The notes under the pieces were generated by a model. The model was given only the letters and a program-made list of their open reading frames with translations, ran no database searches and had not been told where the DNA came from. The translations under genes and the position numbers were made by a program. From positions 1-64,000 of the forward strand of contig JBARZY010000128.1 in NCBI GenBank assembly GCA_049650345.1: DNA of 64,000 nt, read 5' to 3'. Origin of the DNA: Glaciecola sp049650345 (lineage in GTDB: Bacteria; Pseudomonadota; Gammaproteobacteria; Enterobacterales; Alteromonadaceae). The stretch's first letter is position 1; each line of letters begins with the position of its first letter. This document shows, in pieces, positions 8,676 to 17,944 of this stretch.

Positions 8676-8981
8676 TTTTATTTCCAAATTTTGTTTGTGA
8701 TTAATAAATACGACTCGGTTTTTATATTATTAAAGTATAGTGATTTGTACATTTAAGAAACTATTACAGCACAGACATTAGTGGTATACCTGTGAATTTT
8801 TTACTACAAGCTTGTTATATATCAAGTTTTTGATGGGTATTTCGATAACCGATATTGCTTGTTAGAGAATTTTACACACCTAATAATGTGTGCTTTACTT
8901 ACAAATTCGACTTATGTCTACTTCGCTGGCAGCTATGCCGTTGTTTAATGCGCTGTAATAAACGATGTAATTAAAGGTACT
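8676..8981. other. Intergenic stretch with no gene seen
   Basis: AT-rich, 306 bp, between divergent genes. It must hold the promoters of the thiolase and of the binding protein. I see no convincing operator, RNA gene or repeat. Confidence 0.6.
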
Positions 8982-10019
8982 ATGAAAGTCATTGTAATAA
9001 TTACGCTGGTTTTGTACATGCTGTTAAACATGCATACAAACGTTGCAGCTATGCATAAACAACCCAAAGCCAATTTGAAGGTGTATATTTTAAACACCAT
9101 CACCGTGCCCTTGCTAGACGATACTCGTGCGGCATTTCAGCAAGAATTACAAAGCCTACTACCCGACAGCCATGTTACCTTTGTAATAGATAACGCGAAC
9201 GGCGATAGAGCAACAGCAGAAAAACTCATCCAAAAACGCATAAGTGCTAACCAGTCGTTTGATTTAATGGTTGGCATTGCCACCGTCGCGACCAAGGCCA
9301 TGATAGCGACGGCGCATTTACACAACAATCCCATGCAGTTTATGATTGTCAGCGACCCGGTTGATGCCAATATTGTGCCGCAAATGAATACTACAAGTAC
9401 CGTAAATATAACAGGAGAATCACATGTGATTGACGATGCAACTAAGCTGAATATGTTGCAGTCGGTGCTTGAGACAAGTCAAGTTGGTGCACCCACGCGA
9501 ATTGGTTTATTACATTCCAATTATCCGTCGTCTCTTGCCGGGGCTTCGTCACTAATAGAAAAGGCTAAGGCATACAATACGTTTGAGTTTGTACCACTTG
9601 CTTATGACTTTGCCTCTGGTGAAGATGCTATTGAGATCAACAGAAAACGCATTATCAAACGCCTGACCGACGCGAGTGAAACAATAGACGCATATTGGAT
9701 ACCGCCCAGCCCAGCTGCGCACGACTTAACATTATATGACTCGATACAACGCCAATTAGATATCCCTCAGATATTTTCAGAAGATAAATCTATTGTAGAA
9801 AAAGGAGCGCTATTTGGTGTAATGGGTAACCCAAGTATTTTTAGTCGCAGTGCGGCAAAAATTAGCTACCGAATATTGCAAGGCACGCCAGCAAATGCAA
9901 TAGCGGTATCTCGTTTGAACGTGTTTCTGGTTGCGGTAAATGTTAATACCGCAGTTAATATGAATTTGGTGATCCCGTCTAGTGTGTTGTCTGTGGCGAA
10001 TAACAATGTATTTCAATAA
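8982..10019 (+). CDS. Orphan periplasmic ABC-type substrate-binding protein (TrpX/ABC_sub_bind type)
   Basis: Exported protein of 345 residues with an N-terminal hydrophobic signal segment (residues 3-22). The two-lobe pattern (LKVYILNTITVPLLDD, DLMVGIATVATKAMI, MQFMIVSDPVDANIV, IGLLHSNYPSS, AYWIPPSPAAHD, KGALFGVMGNPSIFSRSAAKI) fits the ABC_sub_bind family. No permease or ATPase lies nearby. The next gene, 11 bp downstream, is a membrane hybrid histidine kinase, so this protein more likely presents a ligand to the kinase than to a transporter. The ligand is unknown. Confidence 0.85.
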   Translation: MKVIVIITLVLYMLLNMHTNVAAMHKQPKANLKVYILNTITVPLLDDTRAAFQQELQSLLPDSHVTFVIDNANGDRATAEKLIQKRISANQSFDLMVGIATVATKAMIATAHLHNNPMQFMIVSDPVDANIVPQMNTTSTVNITGESHVIDDATKLNMLQSVLETSQVGAPTRIGLLHSNYPSSLAGASSLIEKAKAYNTFEFVPLAYDFASGEDAIEINRKRIIKRLTDASETIDAYWIPPSPAAHDLTLYDSIQRQLDIPQIFSEDKSIVEKGALFGVMGNPSIFSRSAAKISYRILQGTPANAIAVSRLNVFLVAVNVNTAVNMNLVIPSSVLSVANNNVFQ

Positions 10020-10030
10020 AGGTAAGCGCT

Positions 10031-11995
10031 GTGCGATTAACATTTAAGCTACTCGCGTTTATGGTGCCAATACTCATTGCGACTACCGCAGTAGTAGGGT
10101 ATTGGTCTTTTATATTAGCCAAAGAGGCTGCGCAAGAGAACGAGCTAAAATCATTGCAAATCATTAGCGAGCAAGTGGTAAGTAACGTTATTAACCGCCG
10201 TGTGCAACTTTTAAAACAGTCGGGCCTAGACGGCGTTGAATCATTTGATAAGGCTTATCAGCAAGAGGTATTTGAGGAGCTTGGCAGGCTTCAAAATAGT
10301 ATCGAAAAGTCTTTTTTGATTGTTAGTCGCTCGAGTAAAGCGGTGTTATTCAGCAGCGCTAACGACCAACAAAGCGACACCCTGCTTAACATTCACCTGA
10401 GTGTGCATGCCGACACACAAGCCGGCACTTATAGTGCTAATGGTAAGCAACGTTTGTTTGTGGCGCAGTATAACCAATATTGGGATTGGCAAGTGTATGT
10501 TACTGAGTCGGTTGATGTAATTGCTGAGCCTGTGAATCGAATTCGTGTGTTTACTACAATTGTCGCCGTATTGGCAACCCTAATATCGGCACTGTTGTTG
10601 TGGTGGATTGCCAACAAAATGATTATACGAAAAGTGGTATTGCTGAAAAGTACGGCGGAAAAAATTTCTCTGCAAGAAAAACACATGCCCAACGTTATAA
10701 AAAGCGATGATGAGCTTGGTGAACTGTCCGCTGTGATGTTTGATATGTCGGAAAAAATTCAACGTAACATTGACCAAGCGCAGCAAGCTAACAAAGCCAA
10801 GTCAGAGTTTTTAGCCACCATGAGCCACGAAATTAGGACACCGTTAAATGGCTTAGTAGGCTCAGCAAAGTTACTAGAAAATACACCACTTGATAAACAC
10901 CAGCAGCAGTTCGTAAGTGCTATTATTACCTCTAGTGAAGCGCTAGCAGGGGTAATTAATGATGTGCTTGATTTATCTAAAATTGAATCGGGCAAATTAG
11001 TATTAGAAGCAACTAGAATTGACCTTCAGGCATTTTTAGAGAATATTAAATTGGTGTTTACGTCTTCGGCCAATATTAATAAAACTGAGTTGGTGTGTAC
11101 TTCATCGTTGCCATCAGGTTATGCGGTATTCAGCGATGAAACACGCTTAAGGCAGATTGTGTTTAATTTAGTGGGTAACGCAATCAAGTTTACCTCAGGC
11201 GGTAAAGTCAGTGTAGATTTCACTTTAAGGTTAACGAACAATCTTAACGACAAGCATACCCATGCTGCACCTGCAATTACCTCAAGCGCAACTGGCAACA
11301 CCACTATAGTTGGTGAGCAACGAGGTGAGTTGACAATTACTGTGGCCGATACCGGCATTGGTATTCTGCCTCAACGTATACCATATATTTTCGATTCGTT
11401 TACCCAATCAGACACATCGACTACACGCGAATATGGCGGTTCGGGCTTGGGTTTGTCTATTGTGAAAAAAATGCTCACGCTATTGGGTGGTGAGGTAAGC
11501 GTCACCAGTGAGGTAGACCAAGGCTCGTGTTTTACCGTTGCGTTGCCGTTGCAATGTGTTGCCTCCAATACTATTGTTTCCCCAGGCAATGAGGTAATAA
11601 CTCAAGCTAATATAGAGACTAAGTCCATGAAGGTTTTGTTGGTTGAAGATAACGAAATAAATACTATGGTGGCGAAATCTATTCTTGAGCAGAACAATTT
11701 TACTGTGTTCACCACGGTGAATGGCAAATTAGCGGTAGAAGTGGTAGCTAAAAGAAAATTTGATGTGGTGCTAATGGATATTCATATGCCTGAAATGGAT
11801 GGTGTTGAAGCTACTAAAGCTATTCGCTTGTTGTCCAACGAACATAAAAACGTCCCTATTATTGGCTTAACCGCAGAGGCATTTGAGCAAAGCCACAATA
11901 CATTTATAAAGGCGGGTATGTATTCGGTCGTTACTAAGCCTATTAACGAGCGCGTATTGATTTCTCATATTCATGAGGCCATATCTAAGGCATAA
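10031..11995 (+). CDS. Hybrid sensor histidine kinase / response regulator
   Basis: A 654-residue hybrid kinase with a GTG start; AAAGG lies just upstream. Order: TM1 (about 7-29), periplasmic sensor (30-170), TM2 (173-197), HAMP-like linker, HisKA with H266 in MSHEIRTP, N-box near NLVGNAIKF, G-boxes ADTGIGI and GGSGLGLS, and a receiver domain (about 533-650) with phospho-acceptor D583 in LMDIHMPEMDG. No HPt domain or output regulator follows, so phosphate must pass to partners elsewhere. Close coupling to the upstream binding protein suggests that a bound periplasmic ligand is sensed. Confidence 0.93.
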   Translation: MRLTFKLLAFMVPILIATTAVVGYWSFILAKEAAQENELKSLQIISEQVVSNVINRRVQLLKQSGLDGVESFDKAYQQEVFEELGRLQNSIEKSFLIVSRSSKAVLFSSANDQQSDTLLNIHLSVHADTQAGTYSANGKQRLFVAQYNQYWDWQVYVTESVDVIAEPVNRIRVFTTIVAVLATLISALLLWWIANKMIIRKVVLLKSTAEKISLQEKHMPNVIKSDDELGELSAVMFDMSEKIQRNIDQAQQANKAKSEFLATMSHEIRTPLNGLVGSAKLLENTPLDKHQQQFVSAIITSSEALAGVINDVLDLSKIESGKLVLEATRIDLQAFLENIKLVFTSSANINKTELVCTSSLPSGYAVFSDETRLRQIVFNLVGNAIKFTSGGKVSVDFTLRLTNNLNDKHTHAAPAITSSATGNTTIVGEQRGELTITVADTGIGILPQRIPYIFDSFTQSDTSTTREYGGSGLGLSIVKKMLTLLGGEVSVTSEVDQGSCFTVALPLQCVASNTIVSPGNEVITQANIETKSMKVLLVEDNEINTMVAKSILEQNNFTVFTTVNGKLAVEVVAKRKFDVVLMDIHMPEMDGVEATKAIRLLSNEHKNVPIIGLTAEAFEQSHNTFIKAGMYSVVTKPINERVLISHIHEAISKA

Positions 11996-12059
11996 CGCAT
12001 ACGGTAGCGCAAACTGCAACTTGGCGAATCATCTCCTCTTACAAATCTCCTGTTACAAT

Positions 12060-12084
12060 AAGCGCCATAAGCTATATGGCGCTT
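12060..12084 (+). terminator. Possible terminator after the hybrid kinase
   Basis: AAGCGCCATA (12060-12069) pairs perfectly with TATGGCGCTT (12075-12084) across a 5-nt loop. Only a weak T-rich tail follows, so termination efficiency is uncertain. Confidence 0.5.
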
Positions 12085-12159
12085 GTTAAATTACATGTTA
12101 ATCTATACTGCTAAACAACAACAAGATGCACACATCTGACGACAAAATAGGATTACCCT

Positions 12160-13095
12160 ATGACCACATCATCGACCCAATATACTATCGGTACACCAGG
12201 CAAACCATGGGAGAATACGGAAAAACAAGCGTGGCTTTCGGCACAAGCTATTCGGCGGAGTTATCAGCAAGAAGTACTCAGCAAATTTGATACCCTGCCT
12301 AGCGGCTTTGTTCAAAACCACTACGGCAACTTGGCGGTGGTGATGAATAACACCACTAAAGAGTATCCCCTATATGCCTATACCAGTGAACATTGGGATA
12401 ACAATAAGCCAACTGTGCTGGTAACCGGTGGGGTGCATGGTTACGAAACAAGCGGTGTACAAGGTGCAATTGCGTTCCTTCTTGATCATGCAAACGCCTA
12501 TTCTCAGTTTAATTTTATTGTGGTGCCTTGCGTGAGTCCGTGGGGCTACGAAACCATTAATCGCTGGAATTACCTAGCTGTAGATCCTAATCGATCATTT
12601 TACAAGAACAGTAATTCTCAAGAAGCCACCATGCTTATGGAATTTGTGGCATCGTTAAATATTGAGTTACTGGCTCACTTTGATCTGCATGAAACGACCG
12701 ACACTGACAACAGCGAATTTAGACCGGCATTAGCTGCCCGCGACGGTATTCAATTGCATGACTGGGGCATTCCCGACGGCTTCTACACCGTAGCCAATAC
12801 TCCTAAACCAGAGCTACCTTTTCAGCAAGCAATAATCAATAGTGTGAAGCAAGTTACTCACATTGCCCCCGCCGATGATGAAAGCAAAATTATTGGTGCT
12901 GATGTAGTAAGCGAAGGTGTGATTTGCTACGACAAGGCCAGTTTGCATTTATGCGGCGGATTTACAGGTGCGCCATTTGTAACCACCACCGAAGTGTACC
13001 CAGATAGCCCAAGTGCCAGTGCCGAAATTTGTATTGCTGCACAAGTGGCGGCTATTCGCGGCGGGCTCAATTACATTAAAGAGCAGGTACTATGA
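12160..13095 (+). CDS. M14-family zinc metallocarboxypeptidase
   Basis: Cytoplasmic 311-residue M14-type peptidase without a signal peptide. The zinc HxxE pair is in GGVHGYETSG, the third zinc ligand is the histidine in AHFDLHETTD, and a candidate catalytic glutamate is in TTTEVYPDS near the C-terminus. VDPNRSFYK is typical of the family's substrate-carboxylate binding arginine region. It overlaps the cytidine deaminase by 4 bp (ATGA), so the two are translationally coupled, though no functional link is obvious. Substrate unknown. Confidence 0.85.
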   Translation: MTTSSTQYTIGTPGKPWENTEKQAWLSAQAIRRSYQQEVLSKFDTLPSGFVQNHYGNLAVVMNNTTKEYPLYAYTSEHWDNNKPTVLVTGGVHGYETSGVQGAIAFLLDHANAYSQFNFIVVPCVSPWGYETINRWNYLAVDPNRSFYKNSNSQEATMLMEFVASLNIELLAHFDLHETTDTDNSEFRPALAARDGIQLHDWGIPDGFYTVANTPKPELPFQQAIINSVKQVTHIAPADDESKIIGADVVSEGVICYDKASLHLCGGFTGAPFVTTTEVYPDSPSASAEICIAAQVAAIRGGLNYIKEQVL

Positions 13096-13490
13096 GTAAA
13101 GCCGATATTATCGATACCTTACATCAAAAGTTGGCGCATTCGCACAGCCCATATTCTCATGTGCAGGTAGCGGCGGCGGTTGAATATGAAGTGGCCGGTG
13201 AACGACGAGTTGCCTATGGCGTTAACGTTGAGAATGTGTCATATGGACTAACCGTATGTGCCGAACGCAGCGCTATTTCAGCAGCGGTAGTAGACGGCAT
13301 GCAGCATATTTTGTCGTTGTATGTATTGTCTAATCAGGCTGACCCTATATCGCCATGCGGCGCGTGCAGGCAGGTTGTGACCGAGTTTATGCAGCACAGC
13401 GATGCGCCGGTATTGTGTATTAATGAAGGCGGTGACAAACAATGGCACAGTACTTTAGGCGAGCTATTGCCTAATCGCTTTGATTTGTAG
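13092..13490 (+). CDS. cdd: Cytidine deaminase
   Basis: A 132-residue, short (tetrameric-type) cytidine deaminase. The zinc/catalytic motif CAERSA and the second zinc motif PCGACRQV are both intact, giving the three-cysteine ligand pattern of this class. It hydrolyses cytidine and deoxycytidine to uridine and deoxyuridine in pyrimidine salvage. Coupled to the M14 peptidase by an ATGA overlap. Confidence 0.95.
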   Translation: MSKADIIDTLHQKLAHSHSPYSHVQVAAAVEYEVAGERRVAYGVNVENVSYGLTVCAERSAISAAVVDGMQHILSLYVLSNQADPISPCGACRQVVTEFMQHSDAPVLCINEGGDKQWHSTLGELLPNRFDL

Positions 13491-13581
13491 CGGTCTAGTT
13501 TGAACACTTTTAATTGTGCCTACGTAGCTACTTGGGTACATAATTTATAACAATAAGATAATCACGACGGAGTGAATAAGT

Positions 13582-15654
13582 ATGCAAAAAATTGCAACAC
13601 AAACATCATATTTAGCATTGAGTCTAGGCATCGCCCTTAGCAGCGCGTCGGCATACGCCGAGCAGTTTGCTATTGAGCACTTACCTATGCTCCAAAATGC
13701 TGGCAATATTACGGTATCTAGCGACGGTGATTACACTGCTTACACCTTAAGCCAACCCAGAGATGTATTAAACGGTGACGACGATGGCCGCGCTGATACG
13801 CACTTATATGTCATTCCTGAAAAAGGCGAACCGGTTAGCTTTGTGGGTAGCAAAGGCAGTGTGTCGGGCCTTCAGTTTAGTGCCGACAATAAGCGTTTAT
13901 ATTTTAAAACCAAACGAGACGGCGACAAGTTCACCTCGTTATATGCAATTTCTTTAGCCGGTGGTGAAGCGCAAAAAGTCTTTTCATTTGAAACCTCTAT
14001 AGGCGACTATGAAGTTGCCGCAAACAACACCTTGTATTTTGTAGCCAAAGAAAAAGACGATAAAAAAGACTTAAGCAAAAAGGGCTTTAAAGCATATGCC
14101 TACGAAGAAGATCAGCGTTTAAATGCCTTATGGTCGGTAGACTTAAACAACAATGATGCTAAAGCCAGTAAGTTATTTGCCAATGGTCATGTAACCAGTT
14201 TTGATTTATCTAGCAACAACAGCACTTTGGTTGCCGCGGTAGCACCTACCAATTTGATTGACGATTTCTACATGCTACGAGATTTAGTAGTGATTAACCC
14301 TGAATCAGGTGAAGAAACTAGCCGTATTGATATTCCGGGCAAATTGGGTGGTTTTAGTTTGTCGAAAAAAGGTGACCAAATCGCTTTCTTAGGCGGTACC
14401 GATATTCATGACACCTCAGCAGGCGTATTGATGGTGGCTGATACCGACGGTACTTCGTTTACCCAACTTACCGCCGATGCTCTGCAACAAGTAGTTGACG
14501 TAGACTGGTTTGGCAGCGACTTGTTGGCAACCGTGCATCGCGGCGTTGAAAGTGAGTTAGTGGTGTATAGTACCAAAGGCAAACAAGAGGGTGTTTTGAA
14601 AACGCCAAACAACATTGTTGTGCGTAGCACCGATGTAGGCGGTTACTCAAGCCGAGGTGAAGTACGTTTTATTGCCGATAGCCCAGCACACCCGCGAGAA
14701 GTATTTAAGCAATCAAAGAATAAAACCACAAAGCTTAGTAACCACAATGCATGGTTAGCCGATATTGAGCTAGCAACACAAACGACTTATTCGTATGAAG
14801 CACGCGATGGACGCAACATTGAAGGCTTGTTGATTACGCCCAACGGCGATGCGCCAGCAGGCGGGTGGCCATTAATACTCACCGTGCATGGTGGGCCCGA
14901 AGCCCATTACAGTGATGGCTGGATCACGGGCTACTCTACGCCAGGTCAGTTCGCCGCAAGTAGTGGTTATGCTGTGTATTATCCAAACTATCGTGGCTCA
15001 ACGGGTCGTGGTGTAGCGTTTGCAAAAGAACATCAAAATGATTATGCCGGTAAAGAATTTAACGATTTGGTTGACGGTGTAAAAGCCTTAAGTGAGTCGG
15101 GCTTAGTCAATAAAGACCGTGTGGGCATTACTGGTGGTTCGTATGGTGGTTATGCCTCAATGTGGGGGGCTACCGCACAGTCTGAGTATTTTGCAGCGTC
15201 TGTGGCTTTTGTTGGTATATCTAACCAAGTGTCAAAGTTTGGTACCAGCGATATTCCAAACGAAATGCATTTAGTGCATTCATTGAAATGGCCATGGGAA
15301 GACAACTGGATGAACCTGATTGAGCGTTCTCCGTTGTATCATGTTGGTAAAAGTACTACTCCTACCTTAATTATGCACGGTAAAGAAGACACACGTGTGC
15401 ATCCTAGCCAATCAATGGAATTGTACAGAGCGATGAAAGTGCGCACACAAACGCCTGTGCGTTTAGTTTTTTACCCTGGCGAAGGTCACGGTAACCGTAA
15501 AGCAGCAGCTCAGTACGACTATGCCTTGCGTTTAATGCGTTGGATGGATACCTATTTGAGTGAAGATGCCACCCGTAGTACACCTATGCCAGAGTTTGAC
15601 TTGGGTATGAGTGAGCGCTTAAAAGCTGCGCAAGAAACCGATAGCGACGAGTAA
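13582..15654 (+). CDS. Exported S9-family prolyl-oligopeptidase-type peptidase
   Basis: A 690-residue protein with a signal peptide (about residues 1-26, ending SAYA). The N-terminal half is beta-propeller-like, with repeated segments (DGDYTAY, GSVSGLQFSADNKRLYFK, LSKKGDQIAFLGG). The C-terminal alpha/beta-hydrolase domain holds the triad S520 (GGSYGGY), D603 (HGKEDTRVHP) and H636 (GEGHGN). LILTVHGGPEAHY supplies the oxyanion region. Expected role: periplasmic or surface oligopeptide cleavage. It stands alone between cdd and mgsA. Confidence 0.92.
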   Translation: MQKIATQTSYLALSLGIALSSASAYAEQFAIEHLPMLQNAGNITVSSDGDYTAYTLSQPRDVLNGDDDGRADTHLYVIPEKGEPVSFVGSKGSVSGLQFSADNKRLYFKTKRDGDKFTSLYAISLAGGEAQKVFSFETSIGDYEVAANNTLYFVAKEKDDKKDLSKKGFKAYAYEEDQRLNALWSVDLNNNDAKASKLFANGHVTSFDLSSNNSTLVAAVAPTNLIDDFYMLRDLVVINPESGEETSRIDIPGKLGGFSLSKKGDQIAFLGGTDIHDTSAGVLMVADTDGTSFTQLTADALQQVVDVDWFGSDLLATVHRGVESELVVYSTKGKQEGVLKTPNNIVVRSTDVGGYSSRGEVRFIADSPAHPREVFKQSKNKTTKLSNHNAWLADIELATQTTYSYEARDGRNIEGLLITPNGDAPAGGWPLILTVHGGPEAHYSDGWITGYSTPGQFAASSGYAVYYPNYRGSTGRGVAFAKEHQNDYAGKEFNDLVDGVKALSESGLVNKDRVGITGGSYGGYASMWGATAQSEYFAASVAFVGISNQVSKFGTSDIPNEMHLVHSLKWPWEDNWMNLIERSPLYHVGKSTTPTLIMHGKEDTRVHPSQSMELYRAMKVRTQTPVRLVFYPGEGHGNRKAAAQYDYALRLMRWMDTYLSEDATRSTPMPEFDLGMSERLKAAQETDSDE

Positions 15655-15663
15655 ACATTTGCA

Positions 15664-15693
15664 GCGAGGTTTCTGCTTTGGCGGAAATCTCGC
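15664..15693 (+). terminator. Putative terminator after S9 peptidase
   Basis: GCGAGGTTTCTG (15664-15675) pairs with CGGAAATCTCGC (15682-15693) with two G-U pairs and a 6-nt loop. A TTTTT run appears only about 14 nt later, so the call is moderate. Confidence 0.5.
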
Positions 15694-15767
15694 GCATATT
15701 CCACTTTTTAAATCTACATAATTTGCGTAGTATCAATAGGTAAATAACCGATACCTACTGAGTCGCT

Positions 15768-16226
15768 ATGGAATTTACCCACATCACCGCCAAAGCCACC
15801 AAGCAAATTGCTTTAGTTGCCCACGATAACATGAAACCTTTGTTGTCTACTTGGTGTAACGCACACAAAAAACTGCTTAGCCAACACGTGTTATACGCTA
15901 CTGGCACAACCGGCACAAAAATAAGTGACGATACTGGCTTAAGCGTTCATCCTTTGCTAAGTGGACCTATGGGAGGCGACCAACAAATAGGCGCTAAAAT
16001 AGCCGAGCAAAAGCTTGATATGCTGATATTCTTTTGGGACCCTTTAGCGTCAATGCCACATGACCCTGATGTAAAAGCCTTATTGCGTATTGCGGCAGTG
16101 TGGAATATACCAGTGGCGTGTAATCCAAGTAGCGCCGATTATTTAATATCGTCGCCCTTACTTAGCCAAGCTTACGATTATCGTGTACCCGACTATGCGG
16201 CGTATCAGCAATCTCGCAGTATTTAG
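15768..16226 (+). CDS. mgsA: Methylglyoxal synthase
   Basis: A 152-residue enzyme of the usual length. The diagnostic blocks are TGTTGTKI, GLSVHPLLSGPMGGDQQIGA (phosphate loop region), FFWDPLASMPHDPDV and CNPSSADYLI. It converts dihydroxyacetone phosphate to methylglyoxal and phosphate, a bypass relieving sugar-phosphate stress. Its end overlaps the convergent Mur-ligase-like gene by 4 bp. Confidence 0.96.
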   Translation: MEFTHITAKATKQIALVAHDNMKPLLSTWCNAHKKLLSQHVLYATGTTGTKISDDTGLSVHPLLSGPMGGDQQIGAKIAEQKLDMLIFFWDPLASMPHDPDVKALLRIAAVWNIPVACNPSSADYLISSPLLSQAYDYRVPDYAAYQQSRSI

Positions 16227-17896
16227 TGGCTAAGCAGCGATTGCACTTGCTCTCGTTTAGCCAACACAAATAGCAATACTAAGTCGCCCGCTTGAGCATG
16301 TTTTAGCAGAATTTGTGTGCCTTTTACCGCATCTTCAGCGCGCATAATGTGCTCGTTTTTTACGCCTTTATTTTGTAAATATGTGGCCACCATATCAGAA
16401 ATTTCATTGGCCTTACGACCACGCAAATACTCACTTAGCTCAGCTAATACAAACGTGTTTGGTGCAAACTCAACTATGCTGTTGCATACATTATATATAT
16501 CTTGGTTTGACCGGTCTCCCGCATGACTAAACATAATATGGCTGCGTGTTTGCGGCATTTGTTTCGCCATATTCAATACCGCTTGCATACTGTGCGCGTT
16601 ATGTGCAAAGTCAACCACAAAGGTAACCCCATTTTTGCTGTATATATTGGTACGGCCTGGGTTATCGCTAGTATTGCGACCAAAGCGCTTAAGCCCATTC
16701 GTAATAGCTGTTGGGCTAATACCCAGAGCCATACACAAGCCTATTACGCCAAGCGCATTTTGAATATTGTGCAGTGCGGTGCCCGCTACCGTAATAGGCA
16801 CATCGGCTACCGCCGCTAACTCAATGGCTTGTTTGTGGCTATATATCAGCTTACCGTCTTTTAGGTATGCACAAGGCAGGCTATTTTGAATATGTTGCTG
16901 AATTAACGGGTGTTCGCTGTTCACGCTAAACCAACATTTGGGGGGCTTAATGTGCGCTGAGTATTTAACCAAGCGTTCATCATCGGCATTTAGTACCAGC
17001 GTATTCGAATGTTTAATGGCTTTGGCAACCATCAGTTTTACGTGCGCAATATCATCTACGGTATTAATGCCGTATTGCCCCAAATGATCGCTAGCTACAT
17101 TGGTTACCAATGCCGCTTGCGCTTGTTCAATGGGCAGTCCGCGTCGCAATAGTCCACCACGAGCTACCTCAAGCAAGGCAAGTTCGGTTCGATTATCGCG
17201 CAATAACATACGTGCGCCGCCAGGCCCAGAATAATCGCCCTCATCAATAATAGCCTTACCGACTTTAATAAAGTCGGTAGATGTTACACCAGCCTCTATA
17301 CCTTCTGCATTGGCAATTTCAGCGGCTAAGCGTACGCTGGTAGTTTTGCCATTAGTGCCCGTAATAAGGGCGGTGGGAATATTTTGATAGCGCGAAAAAT
17401 CAATGTTATCAGGGCTAGGAAATGCGCCAATTGGCCAAGTTTGTGCACTGGGGCCTGTGCCCAAACTGACTTCATCGTCGTCGGCTAAACACACTACGTT
17501 TTCCGCTTTTGCTTTTTGTAGCAATGCAATAAGTGCAGGGTTTGCTTCGTCTAACACGCTTGTACTAAGTTGCGCTAAACGTGCCGCTTGGTCAAAGGGT
17601 TGTTCATAGTACGTGGCTACGGTCCAATCCCAAGCGGTTTCTAGTACGTCACATGCGCTATACAACAAGTCCATAGGTGCACTAATAGACACACTGGCGC
17701 CACCTGCATAAAAGCGCGTGTAGTAGTTTTCTTGCCATTTTACATGTGCAAGGCACGTTGTAAGGTTTTCCAACCACGTATTCACGACTTCTGTTGGGCT
17801 AAGCCCTTCAATAAATACATCGGCAATAGCACCAGGTTGATCAGATAATAAGTTGGCGCCGGTTAAGCGCCGCACTTCATCAAGACAAAGCTTCAT
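16223..17896 (-). CDS. Mur-ligase-family protein, ATP-grasp-less paralogue of cyanophycin synthetase
   Basis: 557 residues. The Mur ligase core begins near residue 170: P-loop ITGTNGKTTS at about 178-187, then GPGGARMLLRD, LEVARGGLLRRGL, VASDHLGQYGI, LNADDERLV and the C-terminal DFAHNAHSMQ and HAGDRSNQD. These blocks match the Mur-like half of the adjacent CphA. Residues 1-165 form a domain I do not recognise (starting KLCLDEVRRLTGANL); the CphA ATP-grasp domain is absent. It sits 48 bp downstream of cphA. A Mur-like half normally adds arginine to beta-aspartate side chains, so an accessory role in cyanophycin synthesis is plausible but unproven. It differs from CphA2, which keeps ATP-grasp. 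Confidence 0.8.
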   Translation of the reverse strand: MKLCLDEVRRLTGANLLSDQPGAIADVFIEGLSPTEVVNTWLENLTTCLAHVKWQENYYTRFYAGGASVSISAPMDLLYSACDVLETAWDWTVATYYEQPFDQAARLAQLSTSVLDEANPALIALLQKAKAENVVCLADDDEVSLGTGPSAQTWPIGAFPSPDNIDFSRYQNIPTALITGTNGKTTSVRLAAEIANAEGIEAGVTSTDFIKVGKAIIDEGDYSGPGGARMLLRDNRTELALLEVARGGLLRRGLPIEQAQAALVTNVASDHLGQYGINTVDDIAHVKLMVAKAIKHSNTLVLNADDERLVKYSAHIKPPKCWFSVNSEHPLIQQHIQNSLPCAYLKDGKLIYSHKQAIELAAVADVPITVAGTALHNIQNALGVIGLCMALGISPTAITNGLKRFGRNTSDNPGRTNIYSKNGVTFVVDFAHNAHSMQAVLNMAKQMPQTRSHIMFSHAGDRSNQDIYNVCNSIVEFAPNTFVLAELSEYLRGRKANEISDMVATYLQNKGVKNEHIMRAEDAVKGTQILLKHAQAGDLVLLFVLAKREQVQSLLSH

Positions 17897-17944
17897 ATTG
17901 ACTCCTGATAGTAAAACGGTGCAATAGTTAAATTACCCATGCAC

